Assembly: GCF_003688725.1 (NCBI RefSeq) | Contig: NZ_REFP01000007.1 | Location: 602,900 to 666,899 of the forward strand | Direction: 5' to 3' | Length of the DNA stretch: 64,000 nucleotides | Source: Thermoactinomyces vulgaris | Lineage (GTDB): Bacteria > Bacillota > Bacilli > Thermoactinomycetales > Thermoactinomycetaceae | Part shown: positions 15,999 to 24,643 of the stretch, piece after piece | Position numbering within the stretch: position 1 is the stretch's first letter | Layout: the number at the start of each line of letters is the position of its first letter | The notes under the pieces: model-generated | What the model was told of the DNA's origin: nothing | Database searches by the model: none | What the model saw: only the letters and a program-made list of their open reading frames with translations | Made by a program: the position numbers and the translations under genes

Positions 15999-16382
15999 AT
16001 GTTCCGGTTCATGATGAAAGGGAAAATTCACCGCGCCACGGTGACGGAAGCCAATTTGAATTATGTGGGCAGCATCACGATTGATGAAGAAATTTTGGAG
16101 AAAGTGGACATTTTGCCCAATGAAAGAGTCCAAGTAGTCAACAACAATAACGGAGCCCGTTTGGAGACGTATGTGATTCCTGGAGAAAGAGGCAGCGGAG
16201 TGATTTGTTTAAACGGAGCGGCTGCCCGCAAAGTGCAACCCGGAGATCAAGTGATCATCATGTCTTATGTGATGTTGAAAGAAGAAGAGGCACGGAAACA
16301 TCAGCCGAAAATCGCCATCATGGATGAAAACAACCGGATTGTGGAATTGATCGGGGAAGAGGTTCACGGTGTCATTTTGTAA
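15999..16382 (+). CDS. panD: Aspartate 1-decarboxylase (pyruvoyl-dependent)
   Basis: Makes beta-alanine from aspartate for pantothenate. The 127-residue proenzyme has the self-cleavage site Gly24-Ser25 in NYVGSITID, generating the pyruvoyl group on Ser25, and the conserved [14 protein letters not shown] and [12 protein letters not shown] blocks. It is the last gene of panBCD, with a terminator 36 bases after the stop. The presence of panD shows beta-alanine is made from aspartate here. Confidence 0.97.
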   Translation: MFRFMMKGKIHRATVTEANLNYVGSITIDEEILEKVDILPNERVQVVNNNNGARLETYVIPGERGSGVICLNGAAARKVQPGDQVIIMSYVMLKEEEARKHQPKIAIMDENNRIVELIGEEVHGVIL

Positions 16383-16417
16383 ACCGGGCCGTATCCCGTT
16401 TTTAAAAACTTCAATTG

Positions 16418-16450
16418 AAACTCCCGCACCCAAGAGGCGGGAGTTTTTTT
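16418..16450 (+). terminator. Intrinsic terminator after panBCD
   Basis: Stem AAACTCCCGC / GCGGGAGTTT with a 9-nt loop and T run. Confidence 0.95.
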
Positions 16451-16525
16451 GTGAAAAAAGGTATGGAAAAGGAAGCACGGAGTTAGGCTAACAACATAAA
16501 CGATGTTGTGGATGGAGGAGAAAAA

Positions 16526-17908
16526 ATGGTTCATCAACAATGGCTGAAATGGGCGGAGTCCGCGATCAAAGAGATTGAAAAAAATTATTCCCAAAGCCCG
16601 GCATCCAAGCGGCCGGTATGGCGCCGGCGTTTCATGGAAATCAAGCGGTCTTGCGATGAAATGTTGGAAGCTTGGGCAAAAGTGGAAGAGCAATTGGCGG
16701 AACTGACGAAGAAATATCCCGGTTTATCGTCATCAGTCGAGGAGTTTGAAGAAGAGTTTTGGTTAAACGAATCAGCAGTGCGGCAGTTTCGCCAGGGACA
16801 GGGATATTACGGACTCACGATGTTTCAAGAGGCGGGAAATATTTTTAAAAAGGTCATCGATGATGAACCGGATTTTTTATTGGGCCGGATTTATTACGGG
16901 CTGACGCTTTTCCATGAAGGAAAGTTTACCGAAGCGAGCCGTCAATTCCAATTGGTATCCAACACGGCAAGGCATGAGGCGTTTGCCGGTTTTGCCCGCC
17001 ACATGCTGGGGTGTATTGCGGTGAAGGAAGGGGATGACCACGCGGCAATCCGTCAGTTTAAAAAAGCGGTGGAGCTCATGTCGGACCACAGCGACGCTTG
17101 GTTCAACATGGGGGTTTGCCACTATCGTTTGAAGGAATACCATGAGGCCATTCCTTGTTTTTATCAGGCTTTGTCGACCAATCCGGATGATTGGGAGTCC
17201 ATGTATTATCTTTCGCATTGCTACCGTGAGATCAAGGAATGGGGAAGTGTTTCTTTCTGGCGGTTGGCAACTTATGAAAAAACCAAACATCCGCATGTGT
17301 TGGAATCGATTGCTCATGATTATGAAGAAATGGGGTTGCCGCACAAAGCTTTGGAATGGTATCGGCGTTTGGCCGCGAAACATCCGAAGCATCCGGGAGC
17401 CTATCATGGAATGGCATGGAATCTTTTTTTAACCGGAAAATCAGATGAGGCTTTCAGTTGGATCAAAAAAGGGTTGACCTTGTTTCCGAAACACTCGGGA
17501 TTGTTGTTGGCTTATGTTTGGATGTGTATGGATGTCCATGATCATCACCGGGCGGAAAAAGCGTTGAATGCCTTGCCGGATGAGGTGGCGGAAGAACCCG
17601 TGTGGACGGCGGTGCGTTCCAGGCTTTCCATTCATACCGGAAATGTGAATGAAGCCGCCGATTTAGCCGAGAAGCTGTTAAAACAAGAGAATTCATCGAT
17701 TCGGGCGATGGGGCATTATCACAAAGGACGGGCTTTGATGGAAAAAAGAGATCTCCAGGAAGCGATTCAACATTTCCGCCAGGCTCAAAAGTTGGTTTCA
17801 TCTTGGAAGGATCCGTTGTTTTTTGAAGGGATTTGCCATTTGATTGAAGGTCATCCGGATGCCACCCGTGATTGCTGGAGTCAATTATCCTTAAAAAATG
17901 AGGTGTGA
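16526..17908 (+). CDS. Tetratricopeptide-repeat protein
   Basis: A 460-residue soluble protein with about eight to ten TPR units, e.g. YYGLTMFQEAGNIFKKVIDD (about 93-112), AWFNMGVCHYRLKEYHEAIP (about 192-211) and HYHKGRALMEKRDLQEAIQH near 400. TPR proteins act as scaffolds for protein complexes; no enzymatic domain is seen. B. subtilis YpiA, a TPR protein, lies in the same wider region, but orthology is not certain. ATG 16526 follows GGAGGAG by 5 bases. Ku starts 3 bases after the stop, so the two genes are likely cotranscribed. Confidence 0.85.
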   Translation: MVHQQWLKWAESAIKEIEKNYSQSPASKRPVWRRRFMEIKRSCDEMLEAWAKVEEQLAELTKKYPGLSSSVEEFEEEFWLNESAVRQFRQGQGYYGLTMFQEAGNIFKKVIDDEPDFLLGRIYYGLTLFHEGKFTEASRQFQLVSNTARHEAFAGFARHMLGCIAVKEGDDHAAIRQFKKAVELMSDHSDAWFNMGVCHYRLKEYHEAIPCFYQALSTNPDDWESMYYLSHCYREIKEWGSVSFWRLATYEKTKHPHVLESIAHDYEEMGLPHKALEWYRRLAAKHPKHPGAYHGMAWNLFLTGKSDEAFSWIKKGLTLFPKHSGLLLAYVWMCMDVHDHHRAEKALNALPDEVAEEPVWTAVRSRLSIHTGNVNEAADLAEKLLKQENSSIRAMGHYHKGRALMEKRDLQEAIQHFRQAQKLVSSWKDPLFFEGICHLIEGHPDATRDCWSQLSLKNEV

Positions 17909-17911
17909 ATC

Positions 17912-18715
17912 ATGCATACCATGTGGAAAGGATCGATCAGTTTCGGTCTTGTCAATATTCCGGTGAAAATGTATGCAGCCACCGAGAGCAAAGACATTCG
18001 TTTCCGTTACCTTCACAAAGAATGCCGGACACCGATCAAAACCGTACGGACTTGTCCGCATTGCCAGCGGGAGGTTCCTTGGGATGAAGTGGTGAAAGGA
18101 TTTGAATATGCCGATGGAAAGTTTGTGATGCTCGAAAAAGAGGAGTTGGATGCCATTGCGCCGGATCCGGACAAGGCCATTGAGATTTTGGATTTTGTCG
18201 AGTTAAAAGAAATTGATCCAATTTATTTTAACAAAACCTATTACTTGGGGGCACAGGATGAAAACAACAAGGCTTATGCCTTGCTTCGGCAAGCCTTGGA
18301 AGAAACCGGGAAAATCGGGGTGGCCAAGGTGACGATCCGTTCCAAACAATCCTTGGCCGTAATTCGGATTTACCGGTCCTGCCTCGTGATGGAGACCATT
18401 TTCTATCCGGATGAAGTCCGGAACATCGAGGAAGTCCCGTATGTGCCCGACAATGCGAAAGTGACGGAAAAAGAATTAAAAATGGCGACCCAATTGATTG
18501 AACAATTGACCACCAAGTTTGATCCCGAAAAATACAAAGACGAATTCCGGGCAGCTGTCCAATCCGCCATCGACAAGAAAATAAACGATGAAGAAATCGT
18601 CGAATCCCCGCATCGCCGGCCGGAAAAAGTGGTTGATTTGATGGAAGCGCTGCAAGCCAGTATCGATGCCACGAAAGGGAAAAAAAATGGCCGCAAGAAG
18701 AAAGCTTCTTCCTAA
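17912..18715 (+). CDS. ku: Non-homologous end-joining protein Ku
   Basis: Homodimeric ring protein that binds double-strand ends and recruits LigD. The 267-residue protein starts MHTMWKGSISFGLVNIPVKMY, the hallmark Ku N-terminus, contains the beta-barrel core, and ends in a lysine-rich extension (TKGKKNGRKKKASS) as in Bacillus Ku, which aids DNA and LigD binding. A CRTPIKTVRTCPHCQ segment carries Cys pairs often seen in this family. In Bacillus, Ku and LigD protect spores. The LigD activities are encoded 19-21 kb away (37211-38152 and 38774-39676) and not next to Ku. Confidence 0.96.
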   Translation: MHTMWKGSISFGLVNIPVKMYAATESKDIRFRYLHKECRTPIKTVRTCPHCQREVPWDEVVKGFEYADGKFVMLEKEELDAIAPDPDKAIEILDFVELKEIDPIYFNKTYYLGAQDENNKAYALLRQALEETGKIGVAKVTIRSKQSLAVIRIYRSCLVMETIFYPDEVRNIEEVPYVPDNAKVTEKELKMATQLIEQLTTKFDPEKYKDEFRAAVQSAIDKKINDEEIVESPHRRPEKVVDLMEALQASIDATKGKKNGRKKKASS

Positions 18716-19065
18716 CGGGCATGCCAATAGCGCAGATAAGTTTCATGTTGTGTGGGGTTTTTGTAGAGAAAACGATGGTTGGCATCATAATGATACTCAT
18801 ATTGGCGGTAATGTTCCACAATCCAGTAACCGTTTGCACCGGTGGGAGCCGAAAGGGCAGGCTCGGCCTCAACCTTTTTGGATCCCACTTTTTCCATCAC
18901 ATATTCAACCCGGGTCAAGTTTCCGGTTTCGGGTTCGGCAGAGGAAGAGACGGCTTTATCAATCGGGACGAGAGTTTTTCCCAGCCACAAACCGCCGGTC
19001 ATCATGGCGGCGATGCCGATCATGGCAAGAAGGGGTTGAAAAAGTGAGGAACGGATCCACTTCAT
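18712..19065 (-). CDS. Unknown single-pass membrane or exported protein
   Basis: A 117-residue protein with an N-terminal hydrophobic segment (about 10-33, LLAMIGIAAMMTGGLWLGKTLVP) and a polar C-terminal part rich in Tyr and His (YWIVEHYRQYEYHYDANHRF). GAGGGA precedes the ATG. Its stop overlaps the end of ku on the opposite strand by 3-4 bases, so the genes converge without a separate terminator. No family is recognised. Confidence 0.7.
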   Translation of the reverse strand: MKWIRSSLFQPLLAMIGIAAMMTGGLWLGKTLVPIDKAVSSSAEPETGNLTRVEYVMEKVGSKKVEAEPALSAPTGANGYWIVEHYRQYEYHYDANHRFLYKNPTQHETYLRYWHAR

Positions 19066-19189
19066 ATAAATCCCTCTTTCTTGTTTTTAAGATGTATATG
19101 ACTTTTTCTCAAACGATAGAATCACTGATTGATTGCAGGATGTTTTGTTATAATAAGAGTAATCAGGAAAAAAAGGAAGGCAGGTACTG

Positions 19190-19465
19190 ATGAAAGTTTC
19201 TGAAATGTTGGAAAAATACCGCCGAGATCATCAACATCCGGTCAATCGGGGAACCCATATGATCGGCATTCCAATGATCATTATTTCGCTGCCCCTGTTT
19301 TTCTTTCATTGGAAATGGGCACTGGGGTTGTTTGTGGCGGGATGGATGTTTCAGTTCATTGGTCATGCGTTTGAGGGAAAAAAACCGACTTTTTTCTCCA
19401 ATCCGCTTTATTTAATCATCGGTCCGTATTATTTTTTGCGCAAGCTGTTGCGCAAAACCAAATAA
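19190..19465 (+). CDS. Mpo1-like / DUF962 membrane protein
   Basis: A 91-residue protein with two or three membrane helices and the DUF962 signature HPVNRGTHMIGIP (16-28) and FQFIGHAFEGKKP (55-67). The yeast relative Mpo1 is an Fe(II) dioxygenase acting in alpha-oxidation of 2-hydroxy fatty acids and needs conserved His residues; His16, His23 and His59 are present here. A bacterial role in fatty-acid oxidation is an inference. It stands alone with AAGGAAGG before the ATG and a shared terminator after it. Confidence 0.85.
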   Translation: MKVSEMLEKYRRDHQHPVNRGTHMIGIPMIIISLPLFFFHWKWALGLFVAGWMFQFIGHAFEGKKPTFFSNPLYLIIGPYYFLRKLLRKTK

Positions 19466-19496
19466 TCGCCGCGCCGGAAAAACGGGCGGCCGGAAG

Positions 19497-19535
19497 AAAA
19501 AACGGCTCCCGCAAAAAGTGGGGAGCCGTTTTTTT
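19497..19535. terminator. Bidirectional terminator between Mpo1-like and YeeE-like genes
   Basis: Stem CGGCTCCC / GGGAGCCG flanked by A6 on the left and T7 on the right, serving both converging genes. Confidence 0.92.
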
Positions 19536-19536
19536 A

Positions 19537-20781
19537 TCAACAAAATTGATCGGTGGGTTTCGGGTTTTTTAATGTAAAAAGCGGGCGCAATTTGACGCCG
19601 ACATAACTTCCCAATAATGCAAAGACAGCCCAAACCCAGCCGTGCAGGCTGAAGGAGGCAATCCCGCTGAAATAAGCGCCAATGTTGCAACCAAATGCCA
19701 GACGGGCGCCATATCCCATGATGATTCCGCCGATCAGAGAAGCGGCCGCCACTTTGGGGGTGATTTTTTGCAGTTTAAAGGTTCCGCTGATGGCGGCTGA
19801 AAACAAAGCGCCGAAGATAATGCCAAAATCCATGATGGAGGTGGTGTGCGCCAGGACGGATTCTTTCAAAGCTTGTTCGTTTGCCCCGGACCAATAACTC
19901 CATGAAGCCACATCGATTCCGGTTGCTTGCAAAATTTTCGATCCCCAGAGCACAAAGGCGGAAGTGATTCCCCATGGTTTTCCGCTGAAGAAAAGAGTCA
20001 GGCTGTTTAAGACAGCCAACAGAACCGCCGCCGTCCATAGCGGCCAGGAACCCCGGATGATCCGTTTCCATCCCCGGGTGGTGGGAACCGGTTTCCGAAA
20101 GGGAGCGTTTCTCTTTTTCGAAATCCAGGAGACCGCAAGATAGATCAGCGCACAAACCGCCAGCTGGACCACCAACGCCGGTCCGTATCCCCAACCGGTG
20201 GAGGTGGCTAAAGAAAACGCCCCGAAGCTGGGAAGCCCTTGCCAGAAATCCCAATTCCATGCGGCCAAAACCGATCCGATGATAAATCCGGTCAGGGTCA
20301 GCAACAAGGAGGATCGTCCTCCAGCAACATGGAATAAGGTTCCGGACGCGCAAGCCCCTCCCAACTGCATCCCGATTCCGAACAAAAAGGCGCCGACAAT
20401 CATGGCTGTGCCGACGGGAGACAAGTTGGGTTGCGGAGCGGCACCGGTCCAAGTGACTCCTGTTGCAAAGATGATGGAAAAAAGGATGCTGGCAACCGAC
20501 AGCATCACCATATGGGCCTGGATTCCTTGCCCTTGCCCGACGGTGAGGAGTTGCCGGAATGCCGAAGTAAATCCAAATCGTGCATGATACAAGGTCATTC
20601 CCAACAAAAAGCCGATTCCATACAAAAGGCTTTGGTGGGAGCCTTGTTGCCATAAAATGACCGATCCCAAAAGAAGAAACAACAATCCGGATGCCCATGC
20701 CAGTCCGGTTTGGACCGAAGGCAAGGGAGAGGGATTGACCGGACGGGTTGTTGATTTCAATGAAGTCGAGATCATGGCCAT
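19537..20781 (-). CDS. YeeE/YedE-family transporter (thiosulfate or other sulfur compound)
   Basis: A membrane protein of 414 residues with about ten helices and two pseudo-repeats. Family members such as TsuA take up thiosulfate through conserved cysteines. GGACASGTLFHVAGG and AFGCNIGAYFSG supply two of them; at the place of the first loop the sequence reads HARFGFTSAFR without Cys. So selenium/sulfur-compound transport is likely but the exact substrate is open. ATG 20781 is preferred over TTG 20787 because it lies 9 bases from GGAAG. No sulfurtransferase (TusA-type) gene is adjacent. Confidence 0.87.
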   Translation of the reverse strand: MAMISTSLKSTTRPVNPSPLPSVQTGLAWASGLLFLLLGSVILWQQGSHQSLLYGIGFLLGMTLYHARFGFTSAFRQLLTVGQGQGIQAHMVMLSVASILFSIIFATGVTWTGAAPQPNLSPVGTAMIVGAFLFGIGMQLGGACASGTLFHVAGGRSSLLLTLTGFIIGSVLAAWNWDFWQGLPSFGAFSLATSTGWGYGPALVVQLAVCALIYLAVSWISKKRNAPFRKPVPTTRGWKRIIRGSWPLWTAAVLLAVLNSLTLFFSGKPWGITSAFVLWGSKILQATGIDVASWSYWSGANEQALKESVLAHTTSIMDFGIIFGALFSAAISGTFKLQKITPKVAAASLIGGIIMGYGARLAFGCNIGAYFSGIASFSLHGWVWAVFALLGSYVGVKLRPLFTLKNPKPTDQFC

Positions 20782-20951
20782 CCCCAATCACTTCCTTTCC
20801 GATTAATATAGTTGGTTTTTGGGATAAAAAAATCATTCCTATGAGTACAATATATTACCATGAAAAATCATAATTGGAAACCGGAATAATCGGTTTAAAG
20901 GCCCCAAATTTTTACGGGGCAAGAATGCCCGTTTCAACGGGCGATCACGGA

Positions 20952-21962
20952 TTATATTTTGCGGGAATTATTGTGAACCTGTGAAACCATCAACAGTTGC
21001 GGGGAATCCCATTCTCCAAATCTGCCATCGGTACAGACAACATCTAACTCCGGCCATGGATAGTTTCCATGCTTTTTGATGTATGATTCCACATTGTTCA
21101 CAGCGGTTTCTAACATGGTTTCCGCGTATTTTTCATGCTTTTTGGTATAGTATACATTGACCCTGACGTGCCGGACTTGATCCGAAATCACTTGAAAGCC
21201 GGGATCCATATGGATGGAAAAATCACGGACATGTTTGGCTTGATAACGGTGTGTCACCAAGTTCCCTTGCACCTTTGCCGATCCAATTTCGATCCCGGTG
21301 GCGGCAATCACTTGATGTTTGTCGGTCGTCAGAGTAATATCATAGTTTCCGGGAAGATTATAAAAACTTTCTCCATATGAAGAATACGGGTCCACATTCC
21401 ATTTCTCATGATCGTAAACAGCCAGCACCGGCAACCAATTTTCCAGTGAAGTTGTGGTGTGATGCCACCCAAAACGGCCTTGGTCATGAGGAATGTTGAC
21501 CTCAAAGTCCATGGAAACCGTTGCGCTTTGTTTGGATGGAAGTTGAAAACCAGTGAGATGGAGGGCGGTGTGGTTTTTGACTTGAAATCCGGCTTTTCTT
21601 CCATTGACTTGGACTTGGTTGATGGTTGTTTTTCCGCCTTTTTGCTGATAAGTTTTGGCATTTCCCCGGAGATGAAAGTACACCTCTTGCATTTCCTGCT
21701 GCAGATGGTTGGTAAAAGTGACGGACAGCTTGCCTTGAATGTGGTGATTTTGGCTGTCATAGAAAAGGTTGGCCCGGTAATGGGGGGATGAAGGTCCCAG
21801 AACTTGTGCGGTCTCCGTTTTTTCATTGAAATGTTGGAGCTGTTGGACCGAGGTGCCGGCCGGTTGGCTGGCCTTTGCAACTTGTGGATAGGCATAAGCC
21901 CAGGCAGGTGAAAAAGCCATGCTGATGGTCAGTGCCAAGGCATTCATCGATCTCCGGTTCAT
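20952..21962 (-). CDS. Exported M1 peptidase-like protein, truncated before the catalytic motif
   Basis: The 336-residue protein has a signal peptide (cut likely after AYAYPQVAKA) and an M1-family N-terminal beta domain (EVYFHLRGNAKTYQQ, NWLPVLAVYDHEKW, YDITLTTDKHQVIAATG), then the start of the catalytic domain (YPWPELDVVCTDGRF, EWDSPQLLMVSQ). It stops there: HEXXH and the distal Glu zinc ligand, which should follow, are absent. In full-length relatives 150-300 more residues follow. It is either a decayed gene or an exported substrate-binding domain. AAGGAGGA before the ATG is intact. No in-frame continuation is seen downstream. Confidence 0.75.
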   Translation of the reverse strand: MNRRSMNALALTISMAFSPAWAYAYPQVAKASQPAGTSVQQLQHFNEKTETAQVLGPSSPHYRANLFYDSQNHHIQGKLSVTFTNHLQQEMQEVYFHLRGNAKTYQQKGGKTTINQVQVNGRKAGFQVKNHTALHLTGFQLPSKQSATVSMDFEVNIPHDQGRFGWHHTTTSLENWLPVLAVYDHEKWNVDPYSSYGESFYNLPGNYDITLTTDKHQVIAATGIEIGSAKVQGNLVTHRYQAKHVRDFSIHMDPGFQVISDQVRHVRVNVYYTKKHEKYAETMLETAVNNVESYIKKHGNYPWPELDVVCTDGRFGEWDSPQLLMVSQVHNNSRKI

Positions 21963-22236
21963 GGAAAGCGTCCTCCTTCATAAAACAATACAAAGAAATA
22001 TATTCTATATTAAAATGATATATCCCTTTTTTACAGCAATTTGTCGAAATCTTAAATGAAACAGTCGTCTTCTGTATTGGTGGGCTGTTTGGTGCAGGAT
22101 TTTCCCAAGAGAATCACGGTTTGTTTTTTGATTATTTTCTCAAGAAATATTAAACTTAAAAATATGAATATATTGGTCAAATTCAAAGGTTGAAGGATCG
22201 GAAAGAGTGGATTTGACAAGAAGAGGAGGATGATGA

Positions 22237-22659
22237 ATGAAACTGATTCCCCGCATTGACAGTGTGTTGATGAGAAGAAGGGAAGAAGGTTGGAAGATCT
22301 GCGGAAAAAAACCGAGTCAGACCGCTTTGGCCCGGGCGTTGGGGGTTCGCAAGCAACAGGTTTCTTTGTGGGCCCGGGGCGGGGCGATGCCTAGGCCGGA
22401 AACGATTTTTCATATGGCCCGGTTGCTCGGGGTTCGTCCGGATGAATTATATGAATTTATCCCGCCGACGGAGGAGGAGCAATTACAGCTCGTCCGGGAA
22501 TATGACAAAAAAGAAATGAGAGATATTTTGCGGCGCCGGGAAAATAAAATCAAGGAATTGCGCGCCAAAGGTTACAACGATGAAATGATTCAAGAGCATA
22601 TCCGGATGTTGGGTCTGGGGAAATATGACTCCCTTCCGGAAAAAAGAGTCAGCCAGTGA
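22237..22659 (+). CDS. XRE-family DNA-binding protein
   Basis: A 140-residue protein with an N-terminal Cro/C1-type helix-turn-helix (about 26-73; SQTALARALGVRKQQVSLWARGG) and a highly charged helical C-terminal part (EYDKKEMRDILRRRENKIKELRAKGY) that may form a dimerisation coil. GAGGAGG stands upstream of the ATG. It is monocistronic; the 274-bp AT-rich region upstream holds its promoter. The target is unknown. Confidence 0.85.
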   Translation: MKLIPRIDSVLMRRREEGWKICGKKPSQTALARALGVRKQQVSLWARGGAMPRPETIFHMARLLGVRPDELYEFIPPTEEEQLQLVREYDKKEMRDILRRRENKIKELRAKGYNDEMIQEHIRMLGLGKYDSLPEKRVSQ

Positions 22660-22813
22660 ATTGTGATCCGCCTGAAGGATAAAACGTTTGCCGGAAAGCG
22701 GGGAACGATGGATTCTGTTTGCGGGCGAATGACAAAATTTACAGAATAATCGGGAATCCGCCGGCGTTTTGATGGAAAGCACGGAGAAAGGATTCCCGAT
22801 CGTCGCAGTCCTG

Positions 22814-22993
22814 TCAAAACGAAAAAAAAAGCTCCTCGATGGATTCCATGAACATGTAAAGACTGCCTGTCGCCAGAAGGCCCAAAATCCAGGGGATCAC
22901 CGGAAGGTTTACAAGCACTGCCCGAATGGACATGAGGGAAAAAAACATTGCAGACAAAAAAAGAAGGGTATAAAGGAGGGAGGCGATCAACAT
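22814..22993 (-). CDS. 59-residue two-helix membrane protein
   Basis: Translation gives MLIASLLYTLLFLSAMFFSL at the N-terminus, a basic turn (MSIRAVLVNLP) and a second hydrophobic helix (VIPWILGLLATGSLYMFM), ending acidic then aromatic (ESIEELFFSF). AAAGGAG lies 8 bases before the ATG, and a TATAAT-like box (complement of ATTATTATA near 23021-23031) lies further upstream. These support a real gene although it is short. No family is recognised. Confidence 0.75.
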   Translation of the reverse strand: MLIASLLYTLLFLSAMFFSLMSIRAVLVNLPVIPWILGLLATGSLYMFMESIEELFFSF

Positions 22994-23074
22994 AAAAGGG
23001 ACTCCTTTATCGTTTGTTCTTTATTATTATACCAAAAATAGATGTATAATTTAGAAAAATATGTTAATTAGGGA

Positions 23075-23099
23075 CAAAAAAACTGCCTGAACAGGCAGC
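23075..23099 (-). terminator. Intrinsic terminator of the amino-acid permease gene
   Basis: On the minus strand CTGCCTG-TT-CAGGCAG is followed by seven T. Confidence 0.9.
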
Positions 23100-23110
23100 C
23101 TCATTCATAA

Positions 23111-24475
23111 TTATTTTTCTGTACTTTTTTTCACAAATTGATAGCTGATGAGCAAGATCAAGAGCCAAACAGGCCCCACAATCAAAGCAATCCGGGTTTC
23201 AGGGTTTAAGGACAGTAAGAAAGCCACAAGGACCAGGAAGAGAATGGCGATCCAGTTGGTGACGGGATAACCCGGCATTTTGAAATGGACTTTTGCATGG
23301 TCTGCTTTTTTACGGAATTTTAAGTGAGCATAAAGAATCATACCCCAGGTCCAAAGCGCACCGAAAGTGGCCACGCTGGTGATATATAAAAAGGCTTTCT
23401 CCGGAATGACATAGTTTAACAGTACCCCGATCAGCAGGATCGCTGCAGACAACGTGATACCACGTGCCGGAACCTTTCTTGAATTCAATTGTCCCAAGGC
23501 GCGTGGGGCATGTCTGTCTTTTGCCAGTGTGTAAAGCATGCGTCCGGTGCTGAAGATTCCGCTGTTACAAGAAGACAGAGCGGCCGTGAGGACAACAAAG
23601 TTAATGATGCCGGCGGCAGCGGGAATCCCGACTTTTGTGAAAATCAGCACAAAAGGACTGTTTTCACCACTCATTTGGTTCCAAGGATACAGGGATAAGA
23701 TGATGGCCAAGGCTCCGATATAGAATATCAAAATCCGCCAGATCACACTGTTGATGGCTTTTGGAAGGGTTTTCTCCGGATTTTTTGCTTCCCCGGCGGT
23801 CACTCCGACCAGTTCCACTCCCAAGAAAGAGAACATCACCATTTGCAGGGCCAACAGGACACCTGCGATGCCAAAGGGCATAAACCCGTCATTGGCCCAC
23901 AGGTTTGAAAAGCCGACGGCTTCCCCTCCATTGCCCCAACCGGTCGTGATCATAATGAAACCGATGATGATCAGGGCAACAATGGTGGCCACCTTGATCA
24001 AAGCAAACCAAAATTCGATTTCCCCAAACAGTTTCACCGTAATCAAGTTGACAATATAAACAGCCAAAAGAGCCCCGAGTGCAGGAATCCATTGCGGCAC
24101 TTCCGGAAACCAGTAACGGAAATAAACACCCACCGCGGTAATTTCGGCCATTCCTGTTACCACCCACATAAACCAGTAATTCCAACCGGTGACAAATCCG
24201 GCCCAGGGTCCCACAAATTCCGTCGCGTAGGTGCTGAAGGATCCGGCAACAGGTTTAAAAAGGGCCAATTCCCCCAAAGCTCTCATTACCAAAAAGATCA
24301 TGAGCCCGCCAAGTGCATAAGAGAGGATGATTGCAGGTCCGGCTGTTTGAATCGCCTGGGCTGAACCGAGGAAAAGCCCGACACCGATGGCCCCGCCGAT
24401 CGCGATCAATTGAATATGCCGGTCACCAAGCCCCCTTTCTAATTCATTGACTGAATTGTTTTTTTTGCTATCCAT
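23111..24475 (-). CDS. Amino-acid permease, APC superfamily AAT family (ProY/GabP type)
   Basis: Proton-coupled uptake of an amino acid. The 454-residue protein has twelve predicted helices and the AAT signature near the start: LGDRHIQLIAIGGAIGVGLF and GSAQAIQTAGPAIILSYALGG, with the unwound TM1 glycine motif GGAIGVGLF, and the consensus GEAKNPEKTLPKAINSV near residue 235. The substrate (proline, GABA, aromatic or basic amino acid) is not decided by the sequence. A well-conserved cre site lies 73 bases upstream of the start, so carbon-catabolite control is likely. Confidence 0.92.
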   Translation of the reverse strand: MDSKKNNSVNELERGLGDRHIQLIAIGGAIGVGLFLGSAQAIQTAGPAIILSYALGGLMIFLVMRALGELALFKPVAGSFSTYATEFVGPWAGFVTGWNYWFMWVVTGMAEITAVGVYFRYWFPEVPQWIPALGALLAVYIVNLITVKLFGEIEFWFALIKVATIVALIIIGFIMITTGWGNGGEAVGFSNLWANDGFMPFGIAGVLLALQMVMFSFLGVELVGVTAGEAKNPEKTLPKAINSVIWRILIFYIGALAIILSLYPWNQMSGENSPFVLIFTKVGIPAAAGIINFVVLTAALSSCNSGIFSTGRMLYTLAKDRHAPRALGQLNSRKVPARGITLSAAILLIGVLLNYVIPEKAFLYITSVATFGALWTWGMILYAHLKFRKKADHAKVHFKMPGYPVTNWIAILFLVLVAFLLSLNPETRIALIVGPVWLLILLISYQFVKKSTEK

Positions 24476-24547
24476 TAAGTTGCCTCCTTGAAATAAATGA
24501 TTGTATTAGTATAATGAATGTTTGATATAGAACATTGTAAATGAATT

Positions 24548-24561
24548 TGTTAGCGTTTTCA
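24548..24561 (-). promoter_or_regulatory. CcpA cre site upstream of the amino-acid permease
   Basis: TGTTAGCGTTTTCA fits TGWNANCGNTNNCA fully and the stricter TGWAANCGNTNWCA with one mismatch. Its position suggests repression by glucose. Confidence 0.55.
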
Positions 24562-24643
24562 ACTGAATCGATGACCTCGGGTTTCTGACGAGGGGGTGGG
24601 TGATCCATTGGATCACCAAGCTTAAGTTGTTTTTGACCAATTA

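Noticed and set aside
22769-23041. A 90-codon Lys/Cys/His-rich plus-strand frame that could look like a zinc-ribbon protein
   Set aside because: It is opposite the 59-residue membrane protein, which has a far better ribosome site and a coherent hydrophobic pattern.
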